From Acidobacteriota bacterium (GTDB lineage: Bacteria; Acidobacteriota; Thermoanaerobaculia; Multivoradales; JBCCEF01): a stretch of 64,000 nucleotides of DNA. The position numbers and the translations under genes were made by a program. The stretch spans positions 47,974 through 111,973 of the forward strand of contig JBCCHV010000013.1 of NCBI GenBank assembly GCA_039028635.1, read 5' to 3'. Position 1 is the first letter of the stretch. Each line of letters starts with the position of its first letter. Shown here piece after piece: positions 50,118 through 58,465 of this stretch. Below the pieces are notes generated by a model, which worked only from the letters and a program-made list of their open reading frames with translations, ran no database searches and was not told the origin of the DNA.

Positions 50118-50310
50118 TAGCAGGCTGCTGAAAATCTCGGTCAGTAAGCCTGCGACCGAGCCCGACGGGCGAGGCGGCGGCGGAAGCCGCCGAAGTCGGG
50201 GGTGAGGCCGCACGACATGCGCGTGCGGCCGAGGGGGGCGCTTTTAGCCCCCCTGAAAAAATCAGCTGGCCCTGATCCAGTCGCGTAGCGGCTGGATCAG
50301 CGGCCTGCTA
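50118..50310 (+). repeat. Five-hairpin structured element, copy A
   Basis: Its ends are TAGCAGGCTGCTGA (left) and TCAGCGGCCTGCTA (right), inverted with 13 of 14 matches. Inside are five hairpins: 50160-50170, 50176-50191, 50206-50230 (GGCCGCACG/CGTGCGGCC), 50232-50254 and 50272-50300 (CTGATCCAG/CTGGATCAG). The right end is the TAG stop of the DUF2911 gene. GAAAAA-CAGCT separates hairpins 4 and 5, as in copy B. Confidence 0.82.
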
Positions 50311-50901
50311 TCCGGCGGTGGCGAAGGGGACTCGCACCTCGGTGGTGGCCCACTGGATGATCATGTGGGCGCCGCCCTCCACCTCCTCGAAGGAAATGGT
50401 GAACTGGTCGACCTCTTCCTCGAGGGTGGTGACCTTGGCGCTGACGACGGCGACATCCGTCGCCGGTACGTCGATGGGGGTGAACTCGCCATCGACGAAG
50501 CGGCCGGTGGCGATCAATCCGAGCTCGGAGTTGAAGTGCACGGTCCAGCTATTCTCACCGGGTGTGCTGAAGACCGAGTAGGTGCCGGCCGGCAGCATCT
50601 TGTCGCCCACCTTGACATCGCCGGTGACGGTGATCTCGGTGGCCTCGTTGGCACCGGTGCGCCAGACCTTGCCGAAGGGCACCAGGGCGCCGCTGTCTTC
50701 GCTGCCGAAGATGTTGTCGCGACCGCGCAGGTACGGCCGGCTGTAGACCACCCGAACGTAGGTGTCGTCGAGGGTCACCCGTGCCATCGCCATCGGGCTC
50801 GGACGCCGCGTGGGGTGGAGGTCCTGGGCCTGGGCGAATCCGGCCACGAAAGTCGCCGCGGAGGCGGCCAGCATGATGCGGACAATCCATGCCTTGTTCA
50901 T
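50308..50901 (-). CDS. Exported DUF2911 protein
   Basis: This 197-residue protein has a signal peptide (IMLAASAATFVAGFAQA) and a DUF2911 domain: VRVVYSRPYLRGRDNIFG, LVPFGKVWRTGANEATEITV and LPAGTYSVFSTPGENSWTVHF are near-diagnostic. Function of the family is unknown. The ATG at 50901 with GGAG seven bases ahead is preferred over a TTG at 50907. Its stop codon is the outer TAG of element A, and element B lies 73 bp upstream of its start, so the gene is bracketed by two related elements in the same orientation. Confidence 0.92.
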   Translation of the reverse strand: MNKAWIVRIMLAASAATFVAGFAQAQDLHPTRRPSPMAMARVTLDDTYVRVVYSRPYLRGRDNIFGSEDSGALVPFGKVWRTGANEATEITVTGDVKVGDKMLPAGTYSVFSTPGENSWTVHFNSELGLIATGRFVDGEFTPIDVPATDVAVVSAKVTTLEEEVDQFTISFEEVEGGAHMIIQWATTEVRVPFATAG

Positions 50902-50973
50902 CGTCAATCTCCTTACTTCTCGGTAATCGCGAGGAAAACTCCGGCGGCGAGCGCCGCCGGGGAAGCTTCATCC

Positions 50974-51182
50974 TAGCAGGCTGCTGAAAAGCTCATCGGC
51001 AACCTGCGACCGAGCCCAGATGGGCTCGGCGGCGGCTCAGCCGCCGCGACGGGAGAGGAGGCCCAAGAACCGCGCTTCTTGGGCCGGAGCGGGACGCGCA
51101 GTCAGGGGCGCGTAGCCCCTCTCGGAAAAACAGCTAGCAGCGCTGGAAAAGTCGCGAAGCGGACTTTTCCAGCAGCCTGCTA
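50974..51182 (+). repeat. Five-hairpin structured element, copy B
   Basis: Its ends are TAGCAGGCTGCTGAAAAG and TTTTCCAGCAGCCTGCTA. The hairpins in order are 51010-51029 (CCGAGCCC/GGGCTCGG), 51029-51047, 51060-51085 (GGCCCAAGAA/TTCTTGGGCC), 51104-51120 (AGGGGC/GCCCCT) and 51142-51173 (GCTGGAAAAGTC/GACTTTTCCAGC). Hairpin positions match copy A but most stems differ in sequence. It lies between DUF2911 and DUF2330, 44 bp after the latter's stop on the minus strand. Confidence 0.82.
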
Positions 51183-51225
51183 GCAGGATTGCACCGACAA
51201 TCGTCGGAGAGACGCCATAGCTGCG

Positions 51226-52557
51226 TCAGCGCCCCCAGAGCTTGCGCCACCAGGGCGTTTCTTGGGTCGCGGGTAGGGCTTCGATGTCGCTCTTGGTGAG
51301 GATCTGATCGAGGCGCCAGCCGGTGAGGGAGGCGAGGGTTTCGGCTTCGACTCGCTGGCGGCGCCCGAGCTCACGACGGTAGTTGTCGGCGGCCTGGCAG
51401 GTGGTGGTGCCGCGCCAGGGATGCCTGAGCACATAGCGCCCCTGGTAGGTCGAGGTGTCGCCGGTGACCTGGAAGCGCAGATCCTCCGGGAAGTGCTCGC
51501 GGTCGTAGCGCAGGTGGAGGCGGGTGACGAAGGTGCCGCCGCCCTCGTCGAGCCAAAAGACGCCGAGCTGGCGCAGCTCCTGAGGCGACAACGGGGGCGA
51601 GGCGCAGGGGTCGCACCAGGACATGTCCCAGGCATACTCGAGGAAGACGGCGCGCTCGTTCTCGGCCAGGGTCTGCTGGCGGAACATGTCGCGATAGAAG
51701 CGCCCGAAGTCGCTCTTCACGAAAGGTGGGATCTCGTTGCCCGTCGGCAGCTTGACGGTGCGGTAGTTGGTGGTTTCCACCCGGCCATTGCGGGTCAGGG
51801 CGTAGACGAAGAGCTCTTGCTTGCCCCTCGCGTTGACCGTGCCGAGGCGGATCGGCAGCATGAATCGTGGGCTCTCGAAGGCCACCTGCAGAGGACGCAG
51901 CTTCTCGACGCCGAGGCGGCTCTGCTCCTCGAGGTTGACCTTGGCGACGAAGAAGTGCTGCTTCTGACGCAAGTAGGAGCCGACGACCGGTTCCGCCCCC
52001 GGCGGCAGCCGGTAGCCGCTCTCCTTCAGCCAGGTCACCAGGCCGCGGCTCTCCTTTGCCGACAGGATCAGAATGTCGTACTCCCCGACGGTGTACTCGG
52101 CCTCGATGGTGACCCCGAGGGCCTTGGCGCGCTTGGCCGCCGGTGCGTCCATGCGGGCTCCTTCCTCGCGCAGCTCGCTCTGGGCGAAGAGTCGGCGGCG
52201 CTGGTCGCGGGCGCAGGGGTCGTCGTCGAAGTACTCCACCAGCCGCGGGGCCGTGAAGGCGTCGAGATGATCGATCAATGCCATCTCGGCGACGTGGATC
52301 TGCCCCCGCTCGAGCAGCGTTGGCACCGGGATCACCATGGCGAACTCCCGCGGATCGCCTTGGTAGTCGTTGGCCATTGTCAGCACGGTGCGGTCGCCAT
52401 CGCGCACCAGCACCACCTGCGAGGCCTCGTTGTAAAGGTTCGTATCGGCGCGCGCGACATAGAAGCCGCAGAAGGCGAAGGCCGGCGAAGCGGCGAGAAG
52501 TGAAATCGCCAGAGCGAGGCAAACGAGCAGGGGAGTGAGCTTGGAGAAAGCGCGCAT
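51226..52557 (-). CDS. Exported DUF2330 protein
   Basis: This 443-residue protein has a signal peptide (LTPLLVCLALAISLLAASPA) and the DUF2330 hallmark FCGFYVARADTNLYNEASQV, then LTMANDYQGDPREFAMVIPV and a C-terminal domain. The ATG at 52557 is preceded by CAGGAGGGCCCC, a convincing ribosome site. However, the reading frame is open upstream for another 288 codons encoding a membrane protein, with no stop between them. Translation may start internally at 52557, or a 731-residue fusion may be made. Confidence 0.88.
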   Translation of the reverse strand: MRAFSKLTPLLVCLALAISLLAASPAFAFCGFYVARADTNLYNEASQVVLVRDGDRTVLTMANDYQGDPREFAMVIPVPTLLERGQIHVAEMALIDHLDAFTAPRLVEYFDDDPCARDQRRRLFAQSELREEGARMDAPAAKRAKALGVTIEAEYTVGEYDILILSAKESRGLVTWLKESGYRLPPGAEPVVGSYLRQKQHFFVAKVNLEEQSRLGVEKLRPLQVAFESPRFMLPIRLGTVNARGKQELFVYALTRNGRVETTNYRTVKLPTGNEIPPFVKSDFGRFYRDMFRQQTLAENERAVFLEYAWDMSWCDPCASPPLSPQELRQLGVFWLDEGGGTFVTRLHLRYDREHFPEDLRFQVTGDTSTYQGRYVLRHPWRGTTTCQAADNYRRELGRRQRVEAETLASLTGWRLDQILTKSDIEALPATQETPWWRKLWGR

Positions 52558-53421
52558 GGGGCCCTCCTGGGGAAGTAGTCGTGAGAATTGCCGCCGCATC
52601 GAGGAGCCCGCGGCGGCGCCCGGCCAGCGATGCCGCTGGCCGGGAAGAAGACGGTCGATCAAGGGGACCAGCGGAGCGCCGAAGACGAGGGCGTAGAGCG
52701 CGCCGTTGGGGTGGTAGAGGGCCTGCTCGACGAACACCGCGCTGGCCGCGACCAGGCTTGCGAAGAGAATGCGCCCGGGGCGCGAATCGGGCGCCGTTCG
52801 CGGGTCCGAGATCATGAAGAAGGCGAAGATGAGGAGCGATCCACGGCTCATTTGATGCCACGGAATGGTCAGGGGATCGCCGAGCCAGAGGGCGCGTCCG
52901 AAGAGGGCGGCGCCAAGAGCCGCGAGAAAGGCCCAGGTGATGTCGGCCCGGGTGGTGCGGCGGATCACCAGGTTGCCGAGGCCGGCGACGGCGAAGGCCG
53001 CCAGGGCGGTCGAGCCCCACTGCCCGGCCGACACCCAGACCGCGCTCGGGGTCGCGAGTAGCAGCACCACCAGGGCGAACGCCGTGGGGTTGAAGACGTG
53101 CTTGCCGCGGCGCCGAATGAGGAACTTGCTGGCGATGGCGATCACCGCTGCCAGCACCGCGAGGGCCACTGAAGAGGTGCGCAACAGCAGGCAGAGAGAG
53201 AGTGACGAGATCAGGGCGCTCTTCGGATCGAAGGCTGCCAAAGCCAGCCGGCGCGTGAAGAAGAGTTGGGTCGCGAGAGCGCTGCCTACGATCAGCGCCG
53301 CGTTGCCTGGCCGCACCTCGAGATCGAGGGCGGTGAGGCCCCACAGCAGGAGGAGCGACAAGGCGGCGATCTGGAAGTAGCGCGGGTCGCTGCGGCGAAT
53401 CCTCTCGAGAACTGTGTCCAT
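52558..53421 (-). CDS. NQR2/RnfD-like membrane protein, in frame with DUF2330
   Basis: The 288-residue segment starting MDTVLERIRRSDPRYFQIA has nine or ten hydrophobic helices and the NQR2/RnfD/RnfE signature region: KHVFNPTAFALVVLLL and LIFAFFMISDPRTAPDSRPG, which are typical of stand-alone RnfD-like proteins. Electron transport function is not shown and no other Rnf/Nqr subunits are near. There is no stop codon between its end and the DUF2330 start at 52557, so it is either a genuine fusion or a lost stop. It is 43 bp after the SRPBCC gene on the same strand. Confidence 0.78.
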
Positions 53422-53464
53422 GTCCTCTTCGACACCGGCGGTGGCGAAAAGGAAACCCGCGGCA

Positions 53465-53992
53465 TCAGGTCGGCGATCCTTCGGCCAGGCGGGCGAGGTT
53501 GAGGAGCTGGCGGCGCATCATCACCAGGTCCCCCCAAGGCAAGGTGCGGGCGAGCAACCAGCCGTAGAGGCCGCGCGGGTAGGCGACGCGAATCTTCGCC
53601 ACGAGTCGACTATGGCCGTCGTCCACGGCATCGACCCGGTAGCTGACGGCGAAGTCGCCGAACAGGCGGGTCTTGGTGAGCAGCAGGGTGATCTCCCTTT
53701 CCGCTGCGAAGGACACCAGCTCGAAGATCCCCATGAAGCGCTGGCCGACCTCCAGGTGCTCCAAGCCGGGGGTCAGTCGACTCGGGCTGCGCCGCCCCCA
53801 GTTGTCGATCCAGTCATAGCTGTAGGGATCGTGGCGTAGCTGGCACAGCCAGCGGAACAGGGTCGCCGCCGGAGCCGCGGCCGAAACGCCGCGAAACATC
53901 TCCTGCCCAGCGTCGGGGATCAGCTCATCGCAGCCGAAGGCCGAGCGCCGTTCGGCGGCGGTGGATCCCCAGATGAGGGCGGCAGAGGGCAT
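53465..53992 (-). CDS. SRPBCC/polyketide-cyclase-like protein
   Basis: This 175-residue cytoplasmic protein has the features of SRPBCC-type proteins: FRGVSAAAPAATLFRWLCQL, DWIDNWGRRSPSRLTPGLEH, VGQRFMGIFELVSFAAE and a final helical region (LYGWLLARTLPWGDLVMMRR). I chose the ATG at 53992 behind AAGGAG rather than upstream codons. It probably binds a hydrophobic ligand. It lies upstream of the NQR2/RnfD-like gene and may be co-transcribed with it. Confidence 0.75.
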   Translation of the reverse strand: MPSAALIWGSTAAERRSAFGCDELIPDAGQEMFRGVSAAAPAATLFRWLCQLRHDPYSYDWIDNWGRRSPSRLTPGLEHLEVGQRFMGIFELVSFAAEREITLLLTKTRLFGDFAVSYRVDAVDDGHSRLVAKIRVAYPRGLYGWLLARTLPWGDLVMMRRQLLNLARLAEGSPT

Positions 53993-54318
53993 GGATGGCT
54001 CCTTCGCCAGTCTACCCAACCCGAACAGCAGGCGGTCCTGCCAACGACCTTGTTTTACCGCAGATTGCGACATGTGGTCGCACCTTGCGATTCGCGGAAG
54101 CGGTGTCGAGGGAGCCCGATACTGCGCGAGCTCATGCTGAGCAACGGACACGGAAGGGATCGCAGGGCAGCCTCTGACCAATGGGATGGCATTCCCTCGA
54201 TCCTGATGACCAGCATCTTTATTTTGAGCGTGCGTTGGGGGGGCGGCTTGCCGACCCTCCCAAGATTCCTCGAGATTCGTCGAGGAGCCATCGCACACCC
54301 GGCAAGGAGGAGAGAACG
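53993..54318. other. Divergent intergenic region, no gene seen
   Basis: The stretch separates two divergent genes. No reading frame here has family features. It contains an AT-richer patch around 54215-54232 (catctttattttgag) that could serve a promoter of the plus-strand gene, but I could not define -35/-10 boxes. Confidence 0.45.
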
Positions 54319-55653
54319 ATGTTGTTGCAGCGAGAGAAGTCTGCACCCGATGATGGCGGAGATAGATCAGGCCGGCATGGGCCGGGGGAAAGGACCCAGC
54401 TGATCAAGAGGACTGCGATCATCTTGACCCTGACCCTCTGCAGCTTGCCGGTGGTGGCTCAGGAGGGTCCTCAGGACGAGGACGACATCCCGTTTGGAAT
54501 CACCGAGACCATGACCGTTGTCAATCCGATGCCTCCGGTTCCCGACTATGACGGAGAGCCCTGGTATATCGATACGACGGTGGAGTCGCCGGACAGCTCG
54601 GATCACGATTCTCCAGGGGGTGGCGGTGAAGATCCCAACGGTGGCGGCGGAGGGAGTGACGGCGGTCCGGACGACAACCCTTGCTCCGACCGAGTGCCAA
54701 GACTGGAGAATTTTCGGCTCGCCTCGGGAAGCGGAGCGCCGCAGCGGTTGGTGTGGGGCGAGTCGGTGGTCTTTGACTACATTCTGGACGGACCCTTCGA
54801 TGGGACCGGCGAGAACGCCATCGGCTTTATCCAGCAATGGGTTGAGTACACGAGGGATCGTGGAGCGCTGCTCTCGAAGCTGTCCGTCCCAGGGATCGAG
54901 CCTGACGGGCGGTGGACTGATCAACGCGCCTCGACTCTCTCGAGCTCAGGCTCTGCGGCGGAGCGGACGGTGATGAACCGAACGACCTACGGTGGTCAGC
55001 CCAACTTTCCTACTTCCGGGGTGCAGTTCCGGATGACACCGTATCTGCGGGCAAAGTGTTTGCCGACCAACGAGGTTTTCGAGATTGCGGGTCCCGAGGT
55101 TCGAATCGAGACGACCTTCTACGACAGCCTGTATTACGAGATTGAACCGCTGCAAGACTGTTCGGTGAACCGTGTGGAGATCTCGGACCAGGATGCCTGG
55201 TTTGGGACTCCGCTCGCGCAGTGGACGAAGGGATGCACCTCGACCGTCACCTTCCAGAGCGAGCGCCAGTCCGAGTTCACTTCGGAGTATGAGTCGTCGA
55301 ACCAGTTCAGTGCCACGGCTTCGGCGACATTGTCCCAATTCGGTGAGTTGGGCGCCGCCTCCGAATTCTTGAGGCGCGAAGTCTTTAAGGTGCGCACGAG
55401 TCAGAACCTCAAGAGCACGACGCAGTATGGCGCTGGCTCCATCGTGGCAATCGGCGCGCGACCTCGAAAGCGAAGCGTAAATCTCTCCATTTGGAGGCCC
55501 CATCAAGGGGGCTGGAAGTTGGAGGCCAGGTCGTTTGAGCAGAACTTCTACGATCAGGTTTGGGAGGCGAGTCTGAGCTGCGGCACGAGTCCGGCGTTTC
55601 ACTTGACTCCCTTTAATGCGGGCGCTGACTGCATCTCGCTGGGGGGGAATTGA
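54319..55653 (+). CDS. Exported protein of unknown function with Gly-rich linker
   Basis: I do not recognise this 444-residue protein. The ATG at 54319 follows AAGGAGGAG. Its signal peptide (RTAIILTLTLCSLPVVAQEG) is preceded by an unusually long 28-residue hydrophilic lead, so a start codon further in cannot be excluded. A glycine/aspartate linker (PGGGGEDPNGGGGGSDGGPD) separates a short N-terminal part from a C-terminal all-beta-like domain with paired cysteines. Synonymous codon use looks slightly less GC-rich than neighbours. It is followed immediately by the next gene with a 2-bp gap. Confidence 0.7.
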   Translation: MLLQREKSAPDDGGDRSGRHGPGERTQLIKRTAIILTLTLCSLPVVAQEGPQDEDDIPFGITETMTVVNPMPPVPDYDGEPWYIDTTVESPDSSDHDSPGGGGEDPNGGGGGSDGGPDDNPCSDRVPRLENFRLASGSGAPQRLVWGESVVFDYILDGPFDGTGENAIGFIQQWVEYTRDRGALLSKLSVPGIEPDGRWTDQRASTLSSSGSAAERTVMNRTTYGGQPNFPTSGVQFRMTPYLRAKCLPTNEVFEIAGPEVRIETTFYDSLYYEIEPLQDCSVNRVEISDQDAWFGTPLAQWTKGCTSTVTFQSERQSEFTSEYESSNQFSATASATLSQFGELGAASEFLRREVFKVRTSQNLKSTTQYGAGSIVAIGARPRKRSVNLSIWRPHQGGWKLEARSFEQNFYDQVWEASLSCGTSPAFHLTPFNAGADCISLGGN

Positions 55654-55655
55654 AC

Positions 55656-56612
55656 ATGAGTCGTGTGGTCAAAATGTTGGGTGTCTCGGTTCTAGCCCTG
55701 ATCTCGATTTCGGCTGCGGGTCGAGGGCCCGAAGAGCCCGTCGTGCCCTTCCTCAGCAGCCATCAGCCATCTCAGATGATCGAGCTGACGCGGTTCTTTG
55801 ACGAGACCTACCGGATGGAAGCCGAAAGCGGCGAAGCCGACGTCGAACGACTCAACGAGCTGGGGCGCGGCCTGGTCACGCGCATGAAGGCGGTCGTTGC
55901 CTACATGGCCGAGGTCCGCAAGACCGGTGAGATGACCCGCTACCACCAAATGCGTCTCTATGGCGACCTGTTCGAAGTGATGGCGGTGGCCAATTTTGGT
56001 CGTGGGGGCGCCGAGCCCGCGGTGCTCCGTCTCGAGTCCCATGCCAGGCCTCTCCAGGGCACAGATCTCGAGATCGCGATCCTCGAGCGCATGGGTTGGA
56101 TTTACTTCAAGCAAGAGATCGATGACGTGTACACGGCGGAGATTCGGAATCAGCGCCTGGTCGATGTCTACGCAAAGATCGCGGATCATCCCGAGTGGAT
56201 GCGTCATCCGGACGACCGGATCAAGGCCCATCACGCCGCCCTGGTGCTCGAGCTTGCGACTTACCTGGAGCGCTCGGGAGACATCGGAAAAGCGGCGGAT
56301 CGATTGGAACAATACTTCGATGGTTTGATGACCCACGATGTGGGCTTCGACACCGCCGGAATCGACTTCGCCTTGTCGAGCTACGGTCGGTTGGTGTCGG
56401 CGCTGCCGTTGCGCCAGGGTATCCGGGGGGACGAGTTCTCTCGCTGGGCGGATGCCAACGAGCGGCAACACCAGGGTTTGGCGAGTCCCTACGCCGAGCA
56501 GCCCTTGGCTCAGGATCTCGTTCGTGCCTACGAGGAACAAATAGAAATCCGGATCATCGCCAACCTCGAAGCGATGATGACGGAGGGACAGCTCGGTGGG
56601 CGTGGACGCTAG
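55656..56612 (+). CDS. Exported helical protein of unknown function
   Basis: This 318-residue protein has an N-terminal hydrophobic segment (VVKMLGVSVLALISISAAG) that fits a signal peptide. The rest is nearly all-helical with TPR-like spacing (LERMGWIYFKQEIDDVYTAE, HHAALVLELATYLERSGDIG, KAADRLEQYFDGLM) but no secure family. The ATG at 55656 starts 2 bp after the stop of the preceding gene. The two probably form an operon and act together; what they do is unknown. Confidence 0.7.
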   Translation: MSRVVKMLGVSVLALISISAAGRGPEEPVVPFLSSHQPSQMIELTRFFDETYRMEAESGEADVERLNELGRGLVTRMKAVVAYMAEVRKTGEMTRYHQMRLYGDLFEVMAVANFGRGGAEPAVLRLESHARPLQGTDLEIAILERMGWIYFKQEIDDVYTAEIRNQRLVDVYAKIADHPEWMRHPDDRIKAHHAALVLELATYLERSGDIGKAADRLEQYFDGLMTHDVGFDTAGIDFALSSYGRLVSALPLRQGIRGDEFSRWADANERQHQGLASPYAEQPLAQDLVRAYEEQIEIRIIANLEAMMTEGQLGGRGR

Positions 56613-56725
56613 AAGTCACCGCGGTCTCTGACTTGCTGGCGGCGGTGGTGGGAGTCGCGCGGCCCACCGCCGCCGCCGTGAAGGCCCTTTGCGACTGTCG
56701 CGAAATCTGTTCTGATGCGCCGGCC

Positions 56726-57517
56726 ATGCTGCCGTTCCGCATCCCCCGTTCCCAGCCCCTCCTCGAAGGCGTTCTCGAACGCCGCTACAAGCGCTTCCTC
56801 GCCGATGTGACCCTGCCCGGTGAGGGCACCGTCACCGCCCACTGTGTCAACCCCGGGGCGATGGAAGGTCTGGCCCGGCCGGGAATCCGAGTCTGGCTGT
56901 CGCGGGCCACCAACCCGGATCGCAAGCTCAAGTTCACCTGGGAGCTGGCCGAGGTCGACGGCAAGATCTTCGGTGCCGACACGACGGAGCCCAACCGCAT
57001 CGTCAAGAAACTCTTGGAAGCCCATGCCCTGCCTTGGCTGGCCGGGTGGGACGAAATGCGGCCGGAGAAGAAGTACGGCGAGCGCTCGCGCATCGACTTC
57101 TGGCTCAAGCGCGGTCGCAAGGAGATCTTCCTCGAGGTCAAGAACTGCCATTTGCTGTATCCCGACGGCCGCGCCTACTTTCCGGATTCGGTTTCCGAAC
57201 GCGCTGCTGGCCACCTGCGGGAGCTGGCGGCCCTGCGCTCCTGGAAGGCGCGCGGTGAGGTGCTGTTCGTTTGCCAGGCGCCCGGGGCCAAGGCCCTGCG
57301 GCCGAGCGACGCCCATGACCCGACCTTTGCCGCCACCGCTCGCGAGGTGCGAGGCCAGGGGGTGAGCTTCGCCGCCATCGAGGTGATCCACACCCCCGAG
57401 GAGATGGTGGTCACGCGTCGTCTGCCGGTGGACTTCAAGCCCTATCGCAGTGATCGCATGACGCGGTGGCGTCGGCAGAACGTCGCCCTGAAGGGCGTGC
57501 CCATCGGCGAAGACTGA
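56726..57517 (+). CDS. sfsA: SfsA family (sugar fermentation stimulation) nuclease-like protein
   Basis: This 263-residue protein has the SfsA pattern: LLEGVLERRYKRFLADVTLP, TAHCVNPGAMEGLARPG, RSRIDFWLKRGRKEIFLEVK with the nuclease-like acidic residue and lysine, and FPDSVSERAAGHLRELAALR. SfsA in Escherichia coli is a DNA/RNA-binding nuclease-like protein. The protein is about 30 residues longer than usual at the C-terminus. The ATG at 56726 was chosen over the upstream extension, which runs through the preceding gene. Confidence 0.9.
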   Translation: MLPFRIPRSQPLLEGVLERRYKRFLADVTLPGEGTVTAHCVNPGAMEGLARPGIRVWLSRATNPDRKLKFTWELAEVDGKIFGADTTEPNRIVKKLLEAHALPWLAGWDEMRPEKKYGERSRIDFWLKRGRKEIFLEVKNCHLLYPDGRAYFPDSVSERAAGHLRELAALRSWKARGEVLFVCQAPGAKALRPSDAHDPTFAATAREVRGQGVSFAAIEVIHTPEEMVVTRRLPVDFKPYRSDRMTRWRRQNVALKGVPIGED

Positions 57518-57574
57518 TCTCGCCGAGCCGGAATCGCAAGACCGACTGCCGATTCCGGCTCGTCGGGCGATTTG

Positions 57575-58465
57575 CTAGTCGCTCGACAGGTCCGGTCGCT
57601 CGTCCGGATCCTGCACGATCACCGTGATCAGCGGTCGCTGGGTCGGGATGAACGCATAGGGATAGAGCCGGATCCTCCGGTCGACGGCGTCGAACACTCC
57701 GATGGCGTCGGGGCCGGACCACCAGGCTCCCGCCAGCGGGAAGAGGCCCGGACCCTCCGGAATCTGTCGAATCACCGGTGGCTGCAGCTCTCCCGAGAGG
57801 CTCCCGAGGAAGTGGAAGGTGGCGGTCAAGGGGTCATAAAAGGCCGGGCGGTCGGTGTCCGTTCCCGAGATCTCCCAGGTTCCGGCGATCGGGCGCCAGT
57901 CGGCCCCCGGAATGCCGTAGGTGCTGCGGATGGGCTCGAAATCGCTGCTCGGGTCCAGGAAATGCAGAACGTAGCCGGCCGTGTCCGGCGTGTAGAGGCC
58001 GAGGTCGTCCCGGCCATCGCTGTCCCAGTCACCGACGAAGGGCCAGTCTCGAGAGGTGGTCGTGGGAAGGCTCAACGGATCCCAGCGTTCGAGCTGACCG
58101 TTCTCGAAGCGGAAGCGGGTCAAGACCCCCGTGCTGGGATTCCACAGGCCCGGCTCATCGATTCCATCGCCCTCCCAGTCACCGGCCAGCGGGATTTGCG
58201 GCTGCGGCATCGCGGCGAGGGATTGGTCTTGACAGAGGGGAGCGATCGGCGCCGGCTCCGGATCGTCCGTCAGCGACCAAGTGCAGAGGGTGATCAGGCT
58301 CGTGCCTGGGCGGTGCCAGCCGATCTCGTCGTAGCCGTCACCATTCCAGTCGCCGGCGATGGGGATCAGCTCCGGCAGCGGTATGGGCAACCTGCCCTCG
58401 GCGAGGCCGGGTAGCGTGAAGAGCAGACTGAGGAGGGGGGCTGCAAGTGCGGGTCGTAGCTTCAT
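57575..58465 (-). CDS. Exported VCBS/FG-GAP-like repeat protein
   Basis: This 296-residue protein has a signal peptide (ALAAPLLSLLFTLPGLAEG) and about five repeats of a ~45-residue unit: PIAGDWNGDGYDEIGWHRPG, PLAGDWEGDGIDEPGLWNPS, PFVGDWDSDGRDDLGLYTPD, then two less regular ones. Their DxDxDGxDD-type loops resemble calcium-binding FG-GAP/VCBS repeats of beta-propellers. It overlaps the TPR kinase by ATGA, so kinase and propeller are translationally coupled. A role as an external sensor or ligand of the kinase system is possible. Confidence 0.8.
   Translation of the reverse strand: MKLRPALAAPLLSLLFTLPGLAEGRLPIPLPELIPIAGDWNGDGYDEIGWHRPGTSLITLCTWSLTDDPEPAPIAPLCQDQSLAAMPQPQIPLAGDWEGDGIDEPGLWNPSTGVLTRFRFENGQLERWDPLSLPTTTSRDWPFVGDWDSDGRDDLGLYTPDTAGYVLHFLDPSSDFEPIRSTYGIPGADWRPIAGTWEISGTDTDRPAFYDPLTATFHFLGSLSGELQPPVIRQIPEGPGLFPLAGAWWSGPDAIGVFDAVDRRIRLYPYAFIPTQRPLITVIVQDPDERPDLSSD

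Noticed and set aside
50118..51182. Insertion sequence or composite transposon around DUF2911
   Set aside because: No transposase frame; the elements are direct copies about 200 bp long without coding capacity.
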